From: Craterostigma plantagineum
Taxonomy: Eukaryota; Streptophyta; Magnoliopsida; Lamiales; Linderniaceae
Reading direction: 5' to 3'
Assembly (NCBI GenBank): GCA_027422505.1
Contig: JAPQWV010000017.1
Location: 11,471,501-11,535,500, forward strand
DNA length: 64,000 bases
A program made the position numbers and the translations under genes. The notes beneath the pieces were generated by a model that was not told the DNA's origin, did no database searches, and saw only the letters and a list, made by a program, of their open reading frames with translations. Below are positions 55,561-64,000 of the stretch, one piece after another (within the stretch, counting starts at the first letter, position 1; every line of letters begins with the position of its first letter).

Positions 55561-58330
55561 CTCCATTGTTATGCTCGATAGCTCTTCAGCTCTGTTTATC
55601 CTTGTCGAGCACAGAATGACTTCATCTAACCTGTCTTTGATGGCTTCAAAGAGCTCGTGAAGTAGTGGGGTAGTCCTAGATAATGAAATATAGGTTTAAT
55701 AGATTTACTGACTGTATCAATATTCAGGATCGTCTAGCTTGTAATAACAGTCCACTCAAACACCCAAATCTGAATTGTCTGACATGAACTATGGTAGTCC
55801 TATCGATCTCTTCCAATCTCCTTTGTATGGTTTTCTTTATTAGCTTCAACGTCCAGTGGCAGAACTTTTGGACTTCAGACTTCATCGTCACCATGGTCTT
55901 TCCAACAGCGTGGTTGTGATAGGTGATGGCGAGGCCTGGTTCTCAAAGGTGTAGTTCTCTGGGAAGTCTTTGAGCGGGAATTCTTTCATGAGAGGAGAGT
56001 CCATGTTGACCATGTTCTCTAATGCGATCTGGCGGTCGTGTGTGATATGGTATTTGATTGGCCACACCATGAACCTCTTTAGCCCTTCGAGTCCTTCTTT
56101 CTTGATGTACCCTTGTTGCTTGATTTGTGCCTTGTACATTTGGAATAGGTGGTACACCTCGTCTTCTGGAAGGTAGGGTAGATAGCTTTCATTGATATCT
56201 TCTCGAGTGTAGTCAGTCGGCTCGATTGTGTAGATAGGAGCTGGATGGCGACCGATTGTATGTGAGACTCCCAAGAGTTGGTATGGCTTATCCCTCATGT
56301 CTCATTTGAATTGTTCTCTCGAGACACCACCACGATTTGGACCTCAGTGGGTGAGCATGAATAGATTATCGATATGTTTCTGCTCTTCCCAGCTTCTTGA
56401 CCTTCAGTTCGTCCAGCTTCTTGACCTTGTTCGGCAATCTCCAAATCGCTTCCTTATTTCTTTGAGGAAGGGCGGTTCCATCTTAACATTCTCCCATTGA
56501 GTTTCAATTCGGATGGTCCCCTTTGATAATCTTGGAGGAGTGTCTGCTCGATGCCTTATTAGCTCTGGTAGCACCGGGAGTACGGTGTCGTAGTTCTCTC
56601 CTTCTTGAAATTCTTCGCTTCGAGCAGGACGAGATCAATTGAAGCTTGTTGTAAGACGTATCTAACGTTGGACCAAGTGTGCTTTGACGGCTTCCTTAGG
56701 TTCCCAATGACTCCACCATTTTTTCTTAAAACATGTACTCATCCACAATTGAGTGAGGGTTGTTGACTGCTGAAGCTTCTGGTTGATCTTGGAACATGGG
56801 GGTTGAGTCAGAGTCTGAGGTCGATTTCACTGGACATTAGGAAATCGGAGGTGTCAGAGGCGAAAGGTTTGGTAGGGTGTGGATGCGTGGTGTGGTGGTT
56901 GTTTGTGAGCGGGTAATGGGTGGTCGTGTGGGTGTTTTGGTGATGGATGTGGTTCCAACTTGCTTCGGCATTGTCTTTTTCCGGTCCCCTCATGACGATC
57001 CGAATCAGGGTCGTTATGTCAACGCTGTTGGGGACGGTCGGTAGGTTTGTAAGATGGGGTGGGAGAATTTTGTAAATAGTGGAGGAGGTCGGTTAGCTCC
57101 GAGTCGAGGATGGATTCTTGAGGAGTCGAAATAAGAGGATATCTCGGAGCTCGGGTATAGGTACGGCGTATGGGTTGATATATGGCAAGGGTAGGGTGGT
57201 GACTATAGATTGGGTTGGTGTGATTGTGGTGGTTCAGGGTGGTGAGGGGATTGGTGCGGATGGAGTGGCCTAGGAGACGGTTTCTTTCCCGGTATCTCGC
57301 TAGGACGTCTCAAATTGTCTGGTGAACTCTCTCCATTAGACGTTCCTCAAAAGAGGAAGTGCAGCTGAGAGAGCATACATGTCCTCCGTCATGAATGGTG
57401 ACACCACCGAAGTGGGGCCACTTTGGCATTCCGCTGTTGCAACATGTAGATTGCCGATGTGCCGTCTGGAATAGGACTTGGAAGACCATGACCACTTAGG
57501 CTTCTCGTTATCAACCCCAGGAGTCACCAATCTGTGGGTTGCCCATCATTTCTTCAAGTGATGTCGGTGGTGTAATTGAACTTCCATCATCCTTGCGATG
57601 AAACCGAAGGAATCACTTCTATGAAAGTTGTGACAGGTTCGGAAAGAACCTGTGTTGTGGGCGAGCGAGGCAGTCTATGTCGTTTGGGGTATAGCAGTTA
57701 GCGGTGTAGTCTATATCATCGGTGGAAACCACCGAGCATATGGAACTGGTTTGGACTTAGACTCTTCTCCCGTAGATGCACCTAGTCCGCCAAATCATTG
57801 GGCCCCATCGTAATTTTTTGGAGAAGATTAGCCCTGGAATATATAGAGAATATTCCCGTTGGCTTTGCCGAAGCCTGAATGCTTTGGGGATTGACACTTG
57901 TTGACAATCCCGAACCCTGCCTTCCATGGATGTGGGATTACGTTGTTTTGAAAAAGTTGGCGAGCTTGACTAATGATGGTTTTATCCCATCCAAAGCGTG
58001 TCGGCTATTATTTCATCTGAAGGCAGAGGGTCGTAGGCCTCGTGATGTGGGAGATCGAGGACAATCTGGATAATATCTTTCATGATTGATTACATGTCTT
58101 CTGTTGATTACGCTCATGAAGCATACATTATTTCGTAAAGATTCGGCCTTCATAAGTCCCCAAAATTGTTGAAGATATACCATTGGGACATTGGCCGTCA
58201 ATGTGAGAGTTGGCCATAGAGAGTGGCGTTTCAAGATTGAAACAATTATGTCGCCCGGGCATCTGAAGGTGGAAAGTTCCAGTTGATAATTGTCATCATG
58301 GACAGTATACCAAGTCTCGGACGGGTGGAT
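55560..58330 (-). pseudogene. Extra coding region of decayed copia E, homologous to that of copia C
   Basis: Minus-strand pieces repeat both ends of the extra protein of copia C. Near 58330-58130: NYQLELSTFRC, IIVSILKRHSLW and NVPMVYLQQFWGLMK. Near 56298-55888: YLPYLPEDEVYHLFQMYKAQ and KYHITHDRQIALENMVN. The middle is again Pro/Ser/Thr-rich (56.6-57.5 kb). Frames are broken many times. Protein-level similarity persists while the DNA has clearly diverged, so the ancestral protein was probably under selection. Confidence 0.7.
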
Positions 58331-58469
58331 GTGTGAAACTCTTGATGATCATATCTAAAATGCATATAAGAAATTCTTAGATCATAAGGCTAATGGTCAG
58401 CATATATAATTATGACATAGGTAATGTGTTTCAAATGAGTGACGCGCAAACCTAAAGACTTAGAAAAAT

Positions 58470-59160
58470 TTTCACTTTGTACTGTATAACTTGAGAAAAG
58501 ACTTAGAAAAATTTCGCTAAGGAACTGTTTGCGGCGCGTTATTTTCGATCGAGATAGTATTTGAAGAAAATTGTGGCAAAAACGTACTCTTTTCGGCGCT
58601 GAGTTTTTCGATCAAATTAAATCTTGTCGAAAAATAAGTTTTTCGACGCTAATTTTTTCGATAATAAAATAAAGCTGTCGAAATTTAAAGTTTCGTCAAA
58701 AAAATCATTTGAAGAGTTACTGTTTGCGACGCATTATTTTTCGATCGAGATAGTATTCGAATAAAAATGCGGCGACCACATACTTTTTTCAGCGCTGAGT
58801 TTTACGATTGAATAATAATCTGTCAAGAAATAAGATTATTTCGAGGCTAAGGTTTTTGGGAAACGTCGATTTGATATGAAAAGATTATCGAATGCTAATA
58901 CAATGCAAAAACTTTACTGTTTTCGGCACAATTAGGTTTTCGATCCAAAAAGCTTCGTATAAAGGTTTTGCAAACAGAAACGTATTTGACAGATACTATT
59001 TGCGACCAAGAGATTTTTGAGCCTATTGTTTAGCGAACAAACCAGTCGAGATTTCGACGAAAATCGTATTTTTTAACTGAAATCGGCACATTGTTTTATA
59101 TCGGGACTGATTTTTGACTCAAAACATTTGCATTTCAGTCGCAAACGACGATATTACTCA
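58470..59160. repeat. TTTTCGA-word spacer of element E
   Basis: Noncoding stretch with repeated ttttcga, tttcgatcgagatag and ttcgacgct words, in the same position relative to the extra coding region as the TTGCGAA spacer in copia C. The words differ from C but share the TTCG core. Confidence 0.7.
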
Positions 59161-59499
59161 GTTCAAACACATTTGAGGCTTAATCTCTCGCAAAACGAAT
59201 ATAAAAAACTAAAAACTGTCAAAAAAGATTTCGAAAACGCACGAAAAGTTTGAAATGCAGATGCGATGTACGACTTTATGAACTGAAACATTAACAATAA
59301 TGTGATACGTTAGAATAGACGATTGACGATTTAATGATTGACAAGTTTTTAGATTGTTGAATCGTCTTTTGAAATCAGAGAATAGCGAAAAAGATTTTTG
59401 AGTGGTGAGGTTTGCGTGTGAATAGGTTTTCGGCCGTGAAATCACATAAGTAATTACCAGCGGATAAAATGAGTTTGGGCCTAAAATAAAAGGTCCACA

Positions 59500-60534
59500 T
59501 GTAAATGACTTTTTGCTACACTTCAGCACAACAAAATTACTCTTTGACCCTTAAATTCTAAAAGGAATTATTGAAAAGCTCCCACTAAATTTCTAAAATT
59601 AATGCAATTAACTCCCTGTTATAGTGAAGTTCAACGGTTGGCTCCTGTGGTATACTTCATGCATTATGTGTAGAATAATCACTTAAAGAAAAGCATGCAA
59701 AGAAAGCATCAAGAAGTAATTGCAAATTGGTAAGTAAGCCCCCCCTCAAATAGTGCACATATAATGTTTGCCAATTTTGCATGGATACCCATAATCCTGT
59801 GATGTGTATGAGAATTTTACACATATGACACGGGTAATAGTAACACATATAATCACTTTAGTCTAGATACATGATTCCCCAAGTCTGCGTATGAAAATTT
59901 GCCTCAACATATAAGTTAGTAAGATTTAGCATTTGTCAATTCCGTACCAATGCACGTACTAATGCATTTGAAAATGTTGCTAACTTATATGCATTTTGAA
60001 AAAGAGAGATAAAATTCAAAAATATGCAAATGAAAGTATGCAAAGTGAAAAATCAAATTCACGAAAAAATATGCGAAGCAAATACGCAAGTGAAATATAA
60101 AATTCAACAAAAACTATATATCGACTATCGAAGGGAATTAATTCTTTATTATATATATATATATATATATATATTTATTTTTTATTTTTTATAGAAGATT
60201 TTTTGTTTATTTTGGGGTCAGAATATGTCACTTTGATCATTTTTACGCAAATATTTCACATGACATATAAACCAATAATTGGCCATCAAATCATGTCACT
60301 AAACTATCCTCCTAAGATCATAGCATGAGTCACTTTGACAACTATCGCAAGATTCGCTCGTAGCGCTCAATTATTTTTAATATGAGAGATTATTCGCATA
60401 TATTTCACTCATGTAAACACGACGATATTTTATCAAATAAGCTGTTATCGCATCAAAATCACCAAACGGAGTCCGTCGAGTTGAATCAAATGGATTTTTA
60501 AGGAATTATATTTCGCTCTAATTTAGGAGGGAAG
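59500..60534 (-). mobile_element. Probable Tat-like retrotransposon sequence
   Basis: Minus strand contains a polypurine-like tract (gaggggggg, 59740-59755) preceded by 'aaacattatatgtgcac', a combination found after integrase in Tat-group gypsy elements. No coding domain or LTR border could be fixed. It interrupts element E between extra region and RT. Confidence 0.35.
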
Positions 60535-60542
60535 GATAAAAT

Positions 60543-61097
60543 TAGGCTTGTCAATGGGGCGGGGATTCCCCGTCCCCGCGGGGATCCGCCCCGAACGGGG
60601 CGGGGAATCCCGGAATTTTAATCCCCGCGGGGCGGGGATGGGGAATCTTTTGTCCCCGTAGGCGGGGACGGGGCGGGGACGGGGATCATAGTCCCCGCCC
60701 CGCGGGGATCCCCGCCCCGTCCCCGCCATTAATAATATTTAAATAAAATATTTTATATCTTAAATTAATATCTAAATAATATTTTTTGTACATAGTTTAT
60801 ATAATTATAGTTTAAAATAATTTTTTTTACTCGTTTTTTTATGATTATAATATAAATATTATTTAAAAAATAATATAAATAATATTTCCAATTTATATTA
60901 TAATAAAAATACAATTTTTTTTAAAAAAATCATGGGGACGGGGAATCCCCGCGGGGGCGGGGACCCGACGGGGACGGGGATGGGGACGAATTTTTCCCCG
61001 TTAAGTTCGCGGGGACGGGGATGGGGATTCCCCGTCGACACGGGGACGGGGATGGGGACCTAATCCCCGGCCCCGCCCCGCCCCGTTGACATCCCTA
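60543..61097. mobile_element. hAT-type MITE with 8 bp TSD GATAAAAT
   Basis: The 555 bp element starts TAGGCTTGTCAATGGGGC and ends with the complement of TAGGGATGTCAACGGGGC. Perfect 8 bp duplications GATAAAAT lie at 60535-60542 and 61098-61105. Both ends are GC-rich (cggggacggggat repeats) around an AT-rich centre, the same architecture as the element at 17795-18325 but with different sequence. No transposase is encoded. Confidence 0.9.
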
Positions 61098-61199
61098 GAT
61101 AAAATATTTGGAATAAGTGAGCTTGTATACTCCCATTTCATGGGCTCTTTTTGTCTTTTCCACATCTTTCCTTCTCGTGTTTGCACTTCGCTCAGGCTG

Positions 61200-61560
61200 A
61201 GGCTTTCCTTCTCTTTGAGGATAAGAGATAGTCTAAGGGGAAGTTCTTCTAATAACTTAGGTCGAACCCGTGCTCTTCTTCTTATTGGTCCTGGGAATGA
61301 TTGTAAGATTATAAAAGGAGAAGTACGCAGTTATGGAATTCTAACGCCGAGGCCATGCTCCTCTTCTTGTCGTTTCCGTGAATGAACAAGATTATCAGTG
61401 GAAAAGTTCACTGTGTGACCCGTGGTCCTCTTCTTGCCGTTTTGTGAGATACCAAGATTATCGATGGAGAAGTTCATAGCAAGGTCCATGCTCCTCTTCT
61501 CATGACTTTTAAAGTTTTTCAAATATCGGTAATATTGTCGAGGGAGAAGTTCAGTTCTTT
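61200..61560. repeat. Imperfect tandem repeat, about 75-80 bp, four units
   Basis: Units share 'ccatgctcctcttctt', a variable middle, 'aagattatc', and 'ggagaagttca'. Spacing and flanks vary. Part of the Tat-like sequence; a similar phrase occurs once in element L near 12860-12950. Confidence 0.65.
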
Positions 61561-62480
61561 AATGAGATGTGTAAAGTGCGCGCTGAGCATTCCTCGAGTG
61601 CGTCTTATTTCCATCTCTTTTTCTCCCCCTTCTTTTCTCATTTGAGCAACCCGGAAGTATAGGAAGTAGTGTTGAAGGCTTAAGCGGGTTTCAATGAAAA
61701 GGATAGTGAGGCTCAAAGGGGATTACTAGAGGAAATCAAACTATAGCATTATAATATGGCCAAGTGTGGAAAATCCTAAGTGCCCTAATCATAGTCATGA
61801 CGGAAAACCACAAATCGAGAATAATGGCACAACGCACAATGCACAAGATAAGAAATCGGAGTGCGACATGCTCAAGATGAATCCTTCGGAAGAATGTTGA
61901 TGCTCAAATTCTCACATATATGATGTGACTTTGTGTCTAGTGAGACATTCTAGACTCTTTAACTAAAAGAAAGGGACTAGAAAATTAAGCAAATAATCAA
62001 AGCATGTATCACAAAAATGTTCTTGTGAGCAAATCAGAGTAAGAAAGTTATAATTTCCCTTTATATATATTTTTTTTAATGTTTAATGTTGGTTTTCAAA
62101 AGATTGCACGACAATTTTAAGAAAATGAAGGTAACGATGCTAATAAATTATACTTATTATTATATTTTTATTTATTAATTTTTAATTATTAATCATTTTA
62201 TTCCTATTTCAAAGATGAACGAAAAATCATGAAAATGCATGAGTATTCTAAAAAATGTAGAGAAAATCTTAAGAAATATGCATGAAAATCTTTTACAATT
62301 TATGTTTGTTTATTATTATTGTAAAACCTAAATGTAGTAAAATGCATGATGTATGCGAGAAACAAAAAAAGCATGATAAAAAAATAAAATAAACCACGAA
62401 AGGTTTAGCTCATATAATCAAGAATCACATAGAATACCACAAAAATAAAGCATGTGAAACACTTGTGAAACAATATTGGG
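61561..62480. mobile_element. Tat-like noncoding sequence
   Basis: AT-rich sequence with words similar to the internal region of element L (for example gagcaaa...gctc, ttctag...aga). No gene is seen. The border with the RNase H fragment of element E is about 62480. Confidence 0.3.
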
Positions 62481-62489
62481 ATTCAACAT

Positions 62490-63355
62490 GTCTCCATCCA
62501 CCAAAATTGTGAGCAGCAACTGGCAGTCGCGATGTACTCCGCGTCGGCCATAAAATTTAGAACGCAATCTGCTGCTTCGAGGACCACTAGACCAACTTTT
62601 CGCCCAGAAATTGTGCTCCGCCTATGTGCTTTTCCTGTCCATGCGACAACCTGATTCACCGTTAGTATATATTTGAAATCCGTGCCTTTTGGATACTATA
62701 AACCTAATGTAGGAGCCCCATTGAGGTAGCATAGAGTCCTCCTGACCGCTAGCATGTGAGATTCCTTTGGGTCAGCTTGAAACCGGGCACAAAAGCAAGT
62801 GGCGGACATAATATCGGTCGACTAGACATCAGGTGAGAAGAGATCAACTAAGGCTCCGATAGATCGTGATGTTGATTGTTTTTCCAGTGGCGTCCAATTT
62901 ACAGTTTGTTGACATGGGAGTACTCATCGGTGTGCTTTTATCATGATTATAGCTCTTCAGAATATCCCTTTTATGTTTGCTGTGACTGATGAATATCCCA
63001 TTGTCGAGTTGATTGACTTGTAATCCAAGACAAAACTGTATTTCGCACATCAAGCTCATCTCGAACTCAGTCTTCATCAGATCACCGAATTTATGACATA
63101 TTCGTGGATTTGTTGAGCCAAATATGATGTCGTCGACGTCGACTTTGACGACCATAAAGTTCTTACCTTGCTTTCTGATGAACAATATTGTGTCGATTGT
63201 CCCTCGTACGAAGCCTAAGTTCACCAAAAGTTCACTCATGATTTCATACCAAGCTCGAGGGGCTTGTTTTAGTTGGTGGAGGGCTTTGTCCAACCGATAC
63301 AGGGTGGTCTTTGTCCACAAACCCTTCAGTTTGAGCGATATAGACTTCCTCCTTT
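62490..63355 (-). pseudogene. RT/RNase H fragment of copia E
   Basis: Minus strand encodes [20 protein letters not shown], the active-site region [12 protein letters not shown] (the usual Tyr is changed to Asp), LGLQVNQLDNGIFISHSKHK, and in shifted frames the RNase H blocks down to AEYIATASCCSQ near 62510. It is close to the RT of copia C in sequence. It is cut at 63356 by LTR M2 and has several frameshifts. With the extra coding region at 55.6-58.3 kb it defines one decayed C-like element. Confidence 0.85.
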
Positions 63356-64000
63356 TGTTGGGTTACCCGGTGTCTCCCGGAGACGCCACGTCCCCGGGTA
63401 CGGTGCGGAACAAAAATTTTTCGGGTTCCCTTATTGCCCTCGTTGCTCGGATCAGAATAGTAACACATAGACATGTAATAGGGCAGGTCAAACCCGTAGA
63501 GAATTACCAGTTGAAGCGAGTGGCAGCTCCTCGTCCTTTTCTTCAAGACTTCGTCGATGGTGGTGGATGGTACTAGATCGTCACGCCGACTTCGCAGTGT
63601 ACCACGGAATCAGTTCTCTAAAGATGGCTAGAGAGAACCGAGCCGTCGCCTGGGAGAAAAGTGGTTTTTTTCGGTGTGTGTTTTGTGCCTTTGTTATGGA
63701 CGAAATTTTCACTCCAAATTATGAAATAGGGCTGCCCTATTTATACTATGATATACTTGGAAATCCCTAGGATATCTCAAAGATATGGTTTTCGATTTTG
63801 CTCCTTAAGTGGAGAGATTTTACCATATCTTTCTCTCCCTTATTTAATTCAAAATTCATGTAAGGATACTTACCATAATTAGACAACTAACTTAAATACT
63901 AAGTCAAACTAAGTATATGTAAATATGGTATAAAATTCGAAACTTAATCCAAGATTAATTTTGAAATTTTCACCCTAAAATAAATAATATTCCAAATAAA
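63356..64000 (-). mobile_element. LTR M2, second copy of LTR M, truncated by window edge
   Basis: Begins tgttgggttacccggtgtct, the complement of the end of LTR M (12259), and stays similar to the window end, corresponding to roughly 12259 back to 11620. It is inserted in the RT of copia E. Whether a full element or a solo LTR follows cannot be seen. Confidence 0.85.

Noticed and set aside
56808..56993. His/Thr-rich small protein
   Set aside because: Lies within the low-complexity middle of the decayed extra coding region of element E and is not conserved in copia C.
61086..61385. 99-codon plus-strand gene
   Set aside because: It starts inside the MITE terminus and runs through a tandem repeat; no domain or splice context supports it.

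Overview
This is a window of plant nuclear DNA, most likely from a eudicot; no species can be named. The evidence is an intron-containing gene for a chloroplast protein (LPA1-like), a nuclear copy of plastid ndhH, a Cassandra-type LTR with a 5S rRNA domain, and nested Ty1/copia and Ty3/gypsy elements with plant tRNA-Met and tRNA-Asp primer sites. More than 80 percent is mobile DNA. For reference the elements are lettered A to M below.

Layout. 1-1803: end of a gypsy-type LTR (I), packed with TTCGC words. 1.9-4.6 kb: decayed gene pieces (an inositol 5-phosphatase pseudogene) and a copia-like LTR (J). 4.6-16.5 kb: the minus-strand remains of an unrecognised host gene (gene X). Its last exon is tandemly triplicated (units A1-A3), with solo LTR H (5017-7387) at the A2/A3 border, an ndhH plastid fragment in an intron, and a non-autonomous Tat/Athila-like LTR element (L, 8046-15980) splitting an exon. 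L is itself interrupted by a Cassandra solo LTR and a 1.9 kb solo LTR (M). The second LTR of L supplies the uninterrupted site for both insertions. 16.7-18.4 kb: a damaged proline-rich secreted-protein gene and a hAT-type MITE. 18599-20100: the only intact host gene seen, LPA1-like, in four exons. 20.3-21.2 kb: the end of a cysteine-rich peptide gene cut by a hAT transposon fragment.

21.2-30.9 kb: the 3' end of a gypsy element (F) with a roughly 4.5 kb LTR rich in TTTCGAAA, split by a 4.0 kb copia element (D). 30.9-32.1 kb: gag and 5' LTR of another copia (G). 33765-54954: a gypsy element (B) with 2.5 kb LTRs, a tRNA-Met site and a broken gag. A 13.75 kb copia element (C, 37372-51124) with two identical 295 bp LTRs is inserted into that gag. 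C carries gag, pol, a long extra coding region after pol, motif-filled spacers, and a small antisense reading frame with its own TATA box. 55-63.4 kb: a decayed relative of C (E), with the same extra coding region and an RT fragment, interrupted by Tat-like sequence, a second hAT MITE and a second copy of LTR M at the right edge.

No operon-like cooperation between genes is expected here. The window is a record of successive insertions. Several insertions can be ordered because target-site duplications (TSDs) and uninterrupted copies lie within the same window. The least explained items are the extra coding region of C and E, the antisense membrane-peptide frame in C, and the TTCG-centred word arrays shared by unrelated elements.
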